Assembly (NCBI GenBank): GCA_030180135.1
Contig: CM058232.1
Coordinates: 75,307,254 to 75,371,253 of the forward strand
DNA from: Orychophragmus violaceus
Lineage: Eukaryota > Streptophyta > Magnoliopsida > Brassicales > Brassicaceae
Length of the DNA: 64,000 bases
Direction of reading: 5' to 3'
In this document: positions 32,426 through 42,613 of the stretch, piece after piece
How the letters are laid out: each line of letters opens with the position of its first letter
Position numbering within the stretch: position 1 is the first letter of the stretch
Notes under the pieces: model-generated
What the model was told of the DNA's origin: nothing
What the model saw: the letters and a program-made list of their open reading frames with translations, nothing else
Databases searched by the model: none
Made by a program: the position numbers and the translations under genes

Positions 32426-33577
32426 TTATGGGAACCCTGCCAGAAAAAAAACAAGAGAAAGAAACATATCATGGGATGCAAAGATATATATGAATCATAA
32501 TATTTAGGCTAGAAAAGAGTCTTGAATCCAAAATTTACCCCTGGAGAAATTCGTGTTGGTGACTGCACAAAAAGATTGATCCACTAAAGGGTTTTGATCA
32601 TAATCAAAACCCATGTTTTGAGGCAGGATGGTATTGTAGTTGCTAGTAGAACCCTGATCTTTCAGAATAAACGTCGCATAATGCTGATTGTAACTTTGAT
32701 CCATATTCATGGGAAGATTGACCTTTCTTTTGCTTAAGATACATTCTTGATGATCAAACTCTTGGATTGCTTCCTTGTAGAAAGAATGTGTCATGACTTC
32801 TCCTTCATTGAAGATTATAGACCTCTTGAATGGGTCCATGATTTCAGTTTGTGTGATCTCGGAGACGGTTTCTGGATGATCATAGGTCATCTCCTTTGCC
32901 TTTCCTCTAGCTTTGGCTCTTGATCCCTTTGAAGATATGTTGCTCATCAATTCAATGTTCTTCCTATTCTTTGTCTTCTTGATGTCACATACCACTTCTT
33001 GTTCGCAGGAACCAGGGCTTGAACTATACACAAAACTCTTATCTCCATCACCACCATCATCATCATCATATTCTTCCTCTTCTACATCACCCCCATTGTT
33101 TCCAAAATCTTCACCATTTTTGTTGAGCTTTTTTCCTTGGGCAAGCTCTTTGATGGCTCTTCTTGATTTCTTGAGAAGCCAATCCAATGTTTTACTGGCT
33201 TTATCAAACCCCAACATATCCTGGAGATCGAAGAATTGGCGAGCGATTCCAATAGAAAGCCTTACCCTCCTGTCTCTAAGACCTTGTGCCGTGTGAATCT
33301 TGCTGTGTCTATCTTTCTTCACCACCTTCTTGATTTCTCTCGACACCTCAGGAATCTGGAAACCTTGCTGATTCACAGCACTGTTTGTGTTAAACGACAT
33401 GTAATCGATCAGAGACTCAGGCACGGCTGATACCATTTGGCCCGGAGATACTGTTGACTGATGATTGTAGGGATTACGGATGATGTCTTGATGGCCGGAG
33501 AGTGAAGAAAGGTAAAGAGAGAGAGGGTACATTCCATTGTTACCATTATTGTAATCATTGTTGGAAGAAGACATCAC
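32426..33577 (-). CDS. TCP1: TCP1 orthologue, CYC/TB1-clade TCP transcription factor
   Basis: A nuclear DNA-binding factor of the TCP class II, ECE (CYC/TB1) clade. In Brassicaceae, TCP1 is known for dorsal petal or early floral expression and for links to brassinosteroid-dependent growth. The basic-helix-loop-helix-like TCP domain spans residues about 87-145 (K-K-D-R-H-S-K-I, then R-D-R-R-V-R-L-S, D-M-L-G-F-D-K-A-S-K-T and W-L-L-K-K-S). An acidic run is at 164-176, an ECE-like C-E-Q-E-V-V-C at 191-197, and the Arg/Lys-rich R domain at about 218-232. The N-terminus (Y-P-L-S-L-Y-L-S-S-L-S-G-H) matches Arabidopsis TCP1 as I know it. Exon 1 is 33577-32539, the intron 32437-32538 (GT...AG, 102 nt), and exon 2 32436-32426. 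The spliced protein is 349 residues ending G-F-P, like the short end of Arabidopsis TCP1. Unspliced, it would end ten codons later at 32504. ATG 33577 and 33574 are both possible starts. Confidence 0.93.
32437..32538 (-). other. TCP1: Phase-1 intron near the TCP1 stop codon
   Basis: On the minus strand the donor is AGGG|GTAAAT and the acceptor TCTGGCAG|GG, preceded by a long pyrimidine tract (TTTCTTTCTCTTG then T-run). Splicing gives the codons Gly-Phe-Pro-stop. A late intron near the stop is typical of CYC/TB1-type genes. Confidence 0.75.
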
Positions 33578-33599
33578 TGAGCTTAAGGAGCTTCACGAA

Positions 33600-33652
33600 C
33601 CAAGAATCAAGAATCAAGAATCAAGAATCAAGAATCAAGAACCAAGAACCAA
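33600..33652 (-). repeat. Heptanucleotide repeat in the TCP1 5' UTR
   Basis: About seven tandem copies of AAGAATC/AAGAACC (plus-strand view), ending about 23 nt upstream of the TCP1 start codon. Just beyond lie purine runs (AAAGAGAGAATG, GAGAGAGAGAG at 33752-33764) that read as CT-rich on the coding strand, as is usual in plant leaders. Confidence 0.85.
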
Positions 33653-36091
33653 GAATTTGCCTTTCTTTTAGAAACAAGACCACAACTTTCACATCATCAA
33701 AAGAGAGAATGAGCTAAAGAAAGGAAAGAGAAAAGAAGAAACCCAGAAACAAGAGAGAGAGAGAGTAAGCGTCCAATTCCGATATCTGACACCAAGACAA
33801 AAACTGCTATAGAAGAGATATTAATGGTGGATGCATGAGATAGATGTGTAACAAGAAACTGGTGGTTAACTGTAGAGTGAAGAAGACATGATTTTGTGAC
33901 TGTTACTGAAGATCTGCTTTCAAAAGATGATTTGTTGTCTGATTTGGAAATATCGTTTCAGCCTAGGGTTTAATTTTTTTTAGGGTTTTCAATTTCAGAT
34001 CCTATGCTGGTTAATGAGCTTATATATTGGAATTTAACCTCACACTCAACTACTTTTAGTATTATCTTAGAATATACTTTTACGACGTATACACATATAT
34101 ACTAGTAGGTACCTTCGTATGTTAGTCTTGGCAATGTCAATATCTACTGGTCTAGAAATAAATAACAACAGAAAACGACTTGTGAAATGGATTCGTCTCC
34201 ATTTCGATGATAAGGATTTAAATATGTTCTTGAATGTATAGTATTTTTCTTGTCCGGATCTCAAATAAGATCTGCTCTTTTTCTATTTTTTTTTATATAT
34301 ATAAAGATTTGCTATTCTCTTGTCCAGGGGTCCTTTAATTTTATCTATATAGTTACTAATTCTTCGTACTTGCCATGACAATGAAAATTATACTCATTTA
34401 TTTGGGGTGAAAGTTTTGAACCGGAATTAATTCTATATAACATAAACTATCTCTTTAAATAAGAAAAAATAAACATTACCCCTTTTTCTAGGGTTTTGTC
34501 AAAAAGAAAAAGAGGCTTTAATGTGACCTAAGTTGGTTCCCTCGTAGCTCGTACGATTACATAAAGATTGTGAAAGGATTTGTCGTTTCAAATTGTCATT
34601 TTGACGTCCCTAGCCATTAGTCAAGGGCTGTTCTTTTTTTCTTTTTTCTTTTTGTCAAGGGTTTTTCTTATTTCAGTGGGATCGACACAGGGTGGCTTGC
34701 ACTAGGTATAACTTTTTTTTTTTTTTTTTCTTGCATTCTAGTATATTTTGATTTTTTTTTGCGTTTTTTTATGTTTTTGGATGATTTGAATATAGAAAAA
34801 ACCATAATGCTCTGCTTTAGTCTAACTACAAGATGCTAACTAGGTTGACATATATTTAAAAAAAGAAAAAGATGTAACTAGCTTTTTCTCTCTCACTCAA
34901 GTTCGTGGGTTTGGAAAAGAGGAGGTAGATGGATGAAAGCTCCAAGACAATGGCTACCATATGAATTGAAGCAAGCTCCAAGACAATGGCGACCAAAGAG
35001 GTGAGTTTGATTGCCGCGTTTACACAAGGAGCCTTGATTGACAATATCCCATATCCGTTCGTTGATGATATGCTTATTGCCGCTAGAAATTTGAATGATA
35101 TTCCCAGCCGGTGCTGGTAGACCCGCCATATTTCAACGGAGGATTTGAGAAGCTGTTAACGATTCGGAGCGCAGCCCATAGCCGACCTATTTGTAGAAGA
35201 TCGTTTGTATCCCAGGACATAGCAGGTGATAGATACAACATCTCATACAAGATAGGCCATTGCAGAGGACGACCTGTCGGTGATCAAGGATACAACATCT
35301 AAATCAATTGAGCTATGGACATGATTGGCGGCGAGCTATGGACATGTGGTGTTTTGGGAGAATTTAGACAACTTTCTATGGATAGGCAATTAAATGGTCA
35401 TTCGTATGATTTTGGGACGATGGTTTTGCTTAGTTGTTAGATTGTTGACGACGTTGGACTGGGTAAGAAAAGGTGGCCACGGGGATGAGGACATGAAGCG
35501 TACTGAAGGTGGTTGTTTAGACAAGTTTTTATGGTTATGTGTTTTTTCTTTTAGGCGACCTCAGACATAAGTTTAGTGGATACTCGATCTATCCTTCTGC
35601 ATAGGTACTAGTCTGAAAAATGTTTTTGAGTACATGTGAGTAATGTTCCATATAAGTATTGAGGAACAATTGCTTTGGTTTTCAGTGTAAACGGAGTTCT
35701 ATTGAGTCAGGTAATTAGTAATTTGGAGACACTGAAGATATTTAGGATGATCCTTTTCAGATATTCCGGTCCAGATTGTTCACTTATTTGTAAGAAAGAA
35801 TTGTTTAGGTGATGCATGGATTGATCGTGTAGGGTCAATATAATTTAGATCGATCCGACATGAAGTTTAATGGCTAAAGTAGACCTCGGGTTGTGCGATA
35901 ATAAATGAATTTGTTGTTTTAGTTGATTTATTTATTGAATTGTACCACATGTGTTTCGGTGGATAGCAAATTACCCAGCATAGACGAACGTAAGCAACGC
36001 AAAAAACAATCGCAGTGTGGAAAGCATTGAGTTCGAGGCCAAACATACATCAAAGATACAAGATGAAATAATGTACTAAAGACATTCAAAG
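33653..36091. other. Intergenic region between TCP1 and the F-box-like cluster
   Basis: The first ~400 bp are TCP1 leader and promoter on the minus strand. No other gene is supported. Short ORFs at 34860-35300 match nothing I recognise. The 15-bp phrase GCTCCAAGACAATGG is repeated at 34938 and 34975. From about 35850 the sequence is homologous to 48540-48700, marking the start of the duplicated F-box unit. Confidence 0.5.
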
Positions 36092-36899
36092 TCAGCCCAC
36101 ACGACGGCGTTTTGCGTTTCCGATAGCATCACCCCATCCACGGAGGTCAGTTCACTTACAGAAAGTAATTGGGATGATCCAAAAGAATGCTGAAGTTTCA
36201 ATAGACCAGACACAAGATTCACACATGCCGTGACCTTTGACTCTTTTATGGAGTAAGTCTAGCCAATACCGATGAACCGCGCAAGGGCAAGTCGATATTC
36301 TTTCTTTGTCGACAACGTCTCTTTTCCCACGCAGGCCGTTGGATATCTGGATATGCCATCTTAATTCCTGGAACTCTCTGACATGACTCCTAAGAGCACG
36401 AATATCGCTCTGAAAGAGAAGAGGAATGGTTGAGTCGTCATCCAACTCAGGGAAGAATGGAGCGGCGGATAATTTCGTAACAGTAGATGGCATGCTTGAT
36501 ACCACGAGCGGCACACTCTTCGAGGCATTGGAAGACGTCTCCTCTTTCATCTGAATACATAAAATCAGAGATAGCCTTTAAAAATGCTGCGGTTGGATTG
36601 TTGGCATGGAAACATGCATTCTCCAGTTTGATGAACCCTATCCTATCGTGGTGAATCTTGATTAGATCAATCTGGAAGAGCGTATCCGTGTGGTCAACGT
36701 CATCACGAAGCGTCTTGCAAACCGCTCTGATCTTGTAGTGTTCACGGATATTTTCGCTGGCGTTTTTAGCCAAAATTAATCTCCTTACTGGGGGTGGTAG
36801 ATCGAGGAGATTGGGGGATAGAAGGAAGGCGTTTTTAGGATTAGCGTCGCTCATCAATGAGGTTTTTGTGTATGTGGATACAATGTAACAGGTAGACAT
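36092..36899 (-). pseudogene. F-box-like protein, paralogue 1 (one frameshift, one early stop)
   Basis: The N-terminus from Met 36899 (or the better-placed Met 36854) carries an F-box-like helix region (L-P-P-P-V-R-R-L-I-L-A-K...R-A-V-C-K-T-L). Next is a Sel1/TPR-like stretch (N-P-T-A-A-F-L-K-A-I-S-D-F, then C-Y-E-I-I-R-R-S-I), and then a Cys/His segment C-P-C-x2-H-R-Y-W-L-D...V-K-G-H-G-M-C-x2-C. The architecture resembles the Brassicaceae At2g35280/At1g67623-type F-box proteins, presumed SCF adaptors. Against paralogue 2, one extra base near 36447 shifts the frame, and a Trp codon near 36152 has become a stop about 18 codons before the shared end (36092). Copia-D inserted 3 bp upstream of the first ATG. 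It is probably decayed; an intron that removes the shift cannot be excluded. Confidence 0.6.
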
Positions 36900-36902
36900 A
36901 TT

Positions 36903-37554
36903 TGTTGGGATTATGTCCTGAAATCACATTGTACTTACTCTAACGATAGTTGTATGTCGAGATCAGACATGTTGTATGATACTGGGCGGTTGCAATGTTT
37001 TGCTAGAAGCCTCTTGCAGTCTGTAAGTTGTAGACTTACTGCCAGTATCATATGATCCTATAGGGTCACACACCTAAGCAATCTGGAAGCTTATATATGG
37101 GAATGATCATCATGGTGATGATCAGGATGATATGTATTAGATACATATCAATGTCGATTAAAGAGAGGTGTGTCGATCGACACAGTTGGTGTATCGATCG
37201 ACACAGGGTCGATTCCGAAACTGATGTTTCGGTTTATGACTTATACCTTTTCGGTTAAACCCGAAAGATGGTTCAGTCATAACAGGTCGTATATATAGGA
37301 TTATATGGTCGACCTGAACCGGAAGCCGTCTTTTCTTGATTACAGAAATCAGAAAAACTCTCTCTTCGATTCCCAGATCCGGCACTAGCATCCCGGCTTT
37401 CCAGGTTGTGTGCGTGTGGACTACGATAGAGGCGAGGCATCTGAATCGCTCCTGATCTCGTCTTACCTGATTCATCTTCCGCTGCCAGAACAAGGTAAAC
37501 ACGAGATCCATGATTCAATTACTTAAACCCTGAGATACTAGGATCGGAATTCCA
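36903..37554 (+). repeat. 5' LTR of Copia-D, 3' end deleted
   Basis: Matches 46371 onward until GGAATTC (about 37552), then jumps straight into gag. Paired palindromes lie at 37170 and 37191, 21 bp apart. Confidence 0.9.
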
Positions 37555-38200
37555 ATACGAGAACGTGGAGTCGCCAATAGAGATGATCACCAGCCTGAAA
37601 CTGAAGTTTCAGGATCTGGCACGAGTTGAGAGATTCCAGATGGTGAAGTCTCTCACTGGGTGCAAGCTACCATAGGATGCTCCAGTAAGTCCTCATGTCA
37701 TTAAAATGATGGGTTACATTGATAACCTGGGGAAACTGGAATGTCCTGTCAGCTTAGAGTTGGCCACTGACATCATTCTGCAGTCACTGCCATCTAGTTA
37801 TGATAAGTTTATCAAAAGCTATATCAAGAATAACTTGACGAAGACGTTGACTGAGCTGCATGGCATGCTCAAAACAGCAGAGCATGACATCATAAAGGGT
37901 AAAAGATCTGAGAAATCTTGTGTAGGCAAGGGTAGAGGCAGGGCCATCCAGATTTGGAATCAGGAAAAGCCTATGTCATCTTATAAGCCCAAGTCAGGCC
38001 CATCTGGTGTTAGAAAGTGCTTCTACTGCGATGAGTCGGGGCATTGGAAGAGAGATTGCATTAAGTTCTTGGAAGATTCACAAGAGATGAAGGAGATGTA
38101 TGGTACTTATTCTTCAGGTATTGTGTTATTACTTCAATATCTACGTGAGTATTGGATACTAGTTGTGGTACTGATATTTTTTGAAATATGAAGGACCTAA
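37555..38200 (+). pseudogene. Copia-D gag, N-terminally deleted
   Basis: Gag resumes in the middle (Y-E-N-V-E-S-P-I-E-M-I), with one in-frame stop near 37672, then is open from 37706 to 38191. It includes M-M-G-Y-I-D-N-L-G-K-L, I-I-L-Q-S-L-P-S-S-Y-D and a CCHC knuckle (C-F-Y-C...H-W-K-R-D-C, about 38020-38060). It is closest in wording to the Copia-A gag. Confidence 0.85.
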
Positions 38201-38787
38201 GCGACAGTAGAACGTTGAAGAAAGAACAAGTGGAACTACATGTCTGGTATGAAGCAATGGTTGCTGCATGAGCCGTAGAGATTCTCCACTTGTAGGAGCC
38301 TTTCATACTTGGTTTTAAAAATTAAGTAATTGCTACTATGTATCTGCCTTGTGCAGAGATGTCTTTCATTTTCTTGTAAGAATTTGGATGTTTTTCATTT
38401 TGATAAAAGACAAGTTTTGTTCTTTAGATCTTAATGAAATATCATATGGTAGCACCCCGTTTGGAATGAATTTTATATCTTAAACCAGCGTGAGTTTGAA
38501 TATAACACAAATACTAAAGGTTTAAGTCTGATGACTCGAACTAGACTTTTCCTTGGCATAGTCGTTTAACCATATAGAGTGAAGCGGATTCAGAAGTTCC
38601 ATAGTCTTGGACTCATTTGATTATTAATCATTTGAGATATGAATTCTGTTTACTGGGCCAAATGACTAAGGCCCTTTTAGCAGAGCTAAAGGAAACGGGC
38701 CAGAGGCTTATTGGGCCTTACACATACTGATGTATGCGGCCCGATGAGCATTAGTGCCAGAGGAAATCTTCTGTATTTCATTACCTC
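38201..38787 (+). pseudogene. Copia-D pol, first part (protease/integrase remnant)
   Basis: Degenerate pol downstream of gag up to the insertion of element E. The integrase core start is visible near 38710-38787 (H-T-x-V-C-G-P-M-S-I-S-A-R-G-N-L, F-I-T). It continues at 43821. Confidence 0.7.
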
Positions 38788-38792
38788 ATTGA

Positions 38793-39993
38793 TGATGTAG
38801 CCTCAGAATCACACTGATGCCAAACCACTTGATGATCAGATGATCTCAAGCCAAAACGATGCGGAAGATGGTGTTGAAGGTAGAGATGATGATGATGGTA
38901 GGGATTGACTCACTCAATCAATTGGATGGACAGAGATATGAATCACTCAACACTCTAGACCACAGATTCTATAGCACTAGATGAATCACTCAAATAGACT
39001 AGAGAACAAACACAAAGAAATCACAAACTTTGTGGAAGAAAACTGAATCGAAATTCTATTGCTTTTAGATTGATCAAGGGTGAATAATACAAATGGTCTA
39101 ATGGAGCTTATATAATGCTCTTACAACGTTCATAAACTTCTAAATAATAAAAGAAATCAAAAACAAACATTAAAATAGCCGTTGGAGTCATTAAAGGAGA
39201 ATTAGCCAAAATAGGAAGATATGATGTGATCTTTGAATCTGGACGGTTTGAGGGGATAAGTGAGCTTCTCTGGAACATCTTTTATGTAGTAAATTACGTC
39301 CAAGACACAGCAGCTAAAGGAATAGAGCCGTTGGAAGCTTTTGGCAAGAAATGGGAAGTTTGCGCTTGTGTCCATATATGGAAGGTTGGTCCATAAGCTC
39401 ATGTGATTGATCCTGTGCATTTTGGTGATGCTAAAGACGTCTTCTATTGCTTCTGGCTGATGGTTATTGCCTCCTGGTTTCCAAATCTTGGTTTGATAAT
39501 GTGCAAACCAATTGGTCTCCCTAGTTTCCATAAATAGCTCCGGTTGAGTTGGTTTATGTTCCAATAGGATCCGCCTGATCCTGTGTGGGCTGGTGCTTCT
39601 GAGAGTGTTGTAGAGTGCTTCTAGAAGTGATAATAAGTCTCCTGGTCGCCAAGTTCGAGTTTGGCAATATTTGAACTCATGATCTTCCAAATAAGGCAAG
39701 TGTAGCATCTCCTGATTTGGAAGTTGAATATCTTTCAAACCATTACTCCTTTTGGTTTGTATCCAATTCTCCTTGGTCCTATGATGAGATGGGAATCCAG
39801 AACAATTGGATTTGTTGATTGGTTCCTCCTGGATTGGTCGGAGTGCTTCATTTTCTGACTGTTGGTCTCCATCGGGTCTGTTGCGCTGACTGACGTAGTG
39901 GTTGAGTTAGTCAGTGTGCTGCTTGACGTAGTGGTTGAGCTAGCGATTGAGTCAGCGAGTGCCTGGTCTAGTCTGGTTCTGATGACCGCATCA
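38793..39993 (-). repeat. 3' LTR of element E
   Basis: A 1201-bp copy of 42614-43815. It lacks one G near 39880 that the other LTR has, which breaks the long ORF crossing into it. It contains the separated downstream ORF 39738-39202. Confidence 0.93.
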
Positions 39994-41873
39994 TACCCTC
40001 CCTCTTCAAGAAGTTTTGTCCTCAAAACTTGATAACTTGCACATAGATAAGTCAAGTTAGTCCAGTGAAGTGAATGAGGGTTTAGAAGATTACCTTGGGA
40101 ATCATTTTGATTCCGGTTGAGTTGTGGAGCATCCGGTGGCTCTTCTTTTAGTAGATAGAACATCAATGCTCCTCTTCCTTGAGCTGGGGTGACGCCTACT
40201 TTGCTGATCTTGCTCCTGCTCTCCTTAAGACCTGAAATATGCTCAACACTTTGGCAAAGAAACAAGTGTGTCATAGGTTTCTTAGGATAAGATGAAACAA
40301 TTTCCTTGACAATTTCTGAGCTTCTCTTCACATTTTCTTCTCCCTTGTACGTTATATCTGTAGAGATGCTCATTGGAAAGAACAAGTGCATTATATCTAT
40401 TCTTGGAGTAGTAAAAACGGATTGTATGACACTTGTACTTACATTGTCAGCCTGTGAGCTAGTGATCATTAGATGTTCGTCTTCTTTCCTGGCCAACAAG
40501 ACATGTTTCTCTGGTCTTTGATCTTCCCTACTGACTTTGGTTTGCTCATGTCCTTTACTGCTCAATTCTTCTTTCCCTGTTTCAAATCCTCTTGACAAAG
40601 ACAAATGCATGACACTAGAATTGGGAAATAACAAACCAGGATGAGCTAAACTATCACTGGTTTTAGCTGAATTAGTTTCATGTCCTAGTGATGTTTCTTT
40701 CAATAATCTCTTAAGGGGACAATTTACAGCAAAATGACCTCTCTTATGACATCTATAGCATGTCTGAACTTTGATATTCACAAAGTTAGAAGACTTACCT
40801 TTACTTGGCGTGTCCTGTAGCTTAGGTAGAGTGTTGGAGCTGGATGCAATTTTCTTGGGAGAACCTCTTGATTCTTCTAGGTTCATAAAGGCTTTATGAC
40901 TCTGCTTCAGCTCGGTTTTCTTCTCCTTTAGTTGCAGCATCTCTTTTATCTTTTGCCACTGCTCTTGTATGCTTGGAGGTTCTGGTGGGAGTGTGGAGGT
41001 TGGCCTTTGCTGATCCATTTTTGCGTGAGCAGTCTTCTTAGCTTCTACTGGACTTGTCCAAGTATTTGCAAACACTTTCTTGGGCTCAGGACAATAAGCA
41101 TTCTTAGGCATGGAAGTAGACTGCAAAACTGGTGAAACCTTCACTCTTCTTGGTGTTGTTTGGCATTGGGGTTTTGAAATGACTTTCTTGTGTGTCTGGT
41201 GCTTCTTCGCAAACTCTCTATACATCCTTGCTTTAAGGTCTTCCCAATCTAGTACTGGCTTGTTGTAGAAGCCTGGAGTACACTCTCTTAGCCACCACTT
41301 ATATGCTTCTCCGGTGAGTGCGTCAATAGCATATGATAGCTTCTCCTCCTTAGGAATATTGTTGGATTTCAACCACTGCTTCATGTTGGTCTCCCACTGC
41401 AGATAATCTTCAGGGTTTTGGCTACAACCTGAAAATATTAGGGAACCTCTTGTCCTGGTGGTTGGCTGCCTTGTGTTTGCTCGTTGTGTTGTAGCTTTCC
41501 TTGTATCAGTGAGCTGACGTTGAGCTGGTACATGGTATGAAGTAACTCCATGGTTCTGGAATGCACTCTTGTGTTTAGGTGGGTGGTACTCTCCATACAT
41601 GCCTGCTTCTGAGTCTTCACTTTCCTCATTGATTTCCATGCACAGCTGACTCCAAGATGAAGTTGTAGTGGGCAGCTCCTTGTGCTGCGGCTCAGGATCA
41701 CAGCCTGAATCACCATCTGAATCATAACCATATTCAGAGGCATCATCTCCTGGCCATGGTGGCGTCTTATACTCTGTCTCCTCATCTGAGCAGAATAAGC
41801 TCTCTTCTTCCTCACTCCAATTGTCTCCATATGGTTCTTCTTCTTCCATGATAACCTCCTGTATACAAACCAA
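39202..41873 (-). CDS. Element E Gag ORF running into the 3' LTR, with a frameshift
   Basis: A 712-codon ORF (41873-39735) encodes an acidic N-terminus (residues 10-90). A gypsy-type retrotrans_gag domain follows at about 148-226 (F-S-G-C, Y-L-Q-W-E...W-L, A-Y-K-W-W-L, W-E-D-L-K-A-R-M-Y-R-E-F). Next is a Lys/Pro-rich linker and one CCHC knuckle at 372-385 (C-Y-R-C-H-K-R-G-H-F-A-V-N-C). The frame passes through the polypurine tract, which encodes Glu-Glu-Gly-Gly near residue 624, into the 3' LTR. There a 1-bp deletion ends it early. The remainder is the separate 178-codon frame 39738-39202, which the 5' LTR copy retains fused as an open 268-codon ORF. The intact parent protein probably had about 880 residues. 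The LTR-encoded part (W-R-P-G-D-L-L, F-L-A-K-S-F-Q-R-L-Y-S) resembles products I recall from other Brassicaceae gypsy-type elements. Its function is unknown. Confidence 0.8.
39994..40006 (-). other. Polypurine tract of element E
   Basis: On the minus strand this reads AAGAGGGAGGGTA directly before the 3' LTR. It lies inside the Gag frame. Confidence 0.85.
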
Positions 41874-42599
41874 AAAGCTGTATCAAAGTATTCCAACACA
41901 ATCAAATGGTTCAAGTGCAAAGAATAAATCAATAGCACAAAATAAAAGGTAATATCTTAGATTTCCTTTTCTAGTTAAAGGCAACACATTTTTCTTAATG
42001 CTTAAAATTGGAAACAAGATTGTGGCAGAATAAACTAAAGAGGAACCTTTACTTTTTTTTTTGAATTTTCGAAAAGAGATTGTTGCACAAATGAAAACAA
42101 AATATGCAAGCAATAACAATGAAATAAACAGGAAATTTTTTTTTTAAACAAAAACGAATTTTAAAGATTGGGAATAGGAAATAACACTTTTTTTTTAAAA
42201 CAAAAACGAATTTTAAAGATTGGGAATAGGAAATAACACTTTTTTTTTGGGGGGTTTAAGAAATCAAATCAAAGCAATGAAAACTCTTTTTTTTTTAACT
42301 TTTTGGAAACAACTAAAAACACTATGAATAAAAATCAACAGAAACAAAAACTTGACACTTTTTCTTTTTAAAACTTTTTTTTTTGGTTTTTTTTTTATGA
42401 ATGCAAGAATAAGAACTAAAACAAAAGAACACAAAACAATTTTTTTTTTTTTTTTGATTTAAGATGCAAAGAAAGAAAACAAAATTGAAAACAGAAACAC
42501 ATTTTTTATGGGGTTTCGATTTGAAAGAAATGAAACAACAAAAAAACTTAAAGAGATAAAGGTTGGATTGATACAACCTGAGGGGTAGGAGCTTTTGAA
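41874..42599 (-). other. Element E leader, homopolymer-rich
   Basis: Non-coding leader between PBS and Gag. On the plus strand it has many T runs of 8-16, and a tandem duplication of about 55 bp (phrase AAAGATTGGGAATAGGAAAT at about 42164 and 42217). Confidence 0.75.
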
Positions 42600-42611
42600 G
42601 CTCTGATACCA
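42600..42611 (-). other. Primer-binding site of element E (iMet tRNA)
   Basis: On the minus strand TGGTATCAGAGC, two bases from the 5' LTR end. Confidence 0.88.
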
Positions 42612-42613
42612 GA

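Noticed and set aside
32913..33430. Plus-strand ORFs opposite TCP1, including a Ser/Pro-rich 127-codon one
   Set aside because: Antisense of the TCP1 acidic and TCP domains.
34856..35302. Small ORFs between TCP1 and the F-box cluster
   Set aside because: No recognisable motif, overlapping frames on both strands, and a short internal repeat. There is no support for a gene.
40306..41135. Plus-strand ORFs opposite the element E gag
   Set aside because: Antisense shadows of the 712-codon Gag frame.
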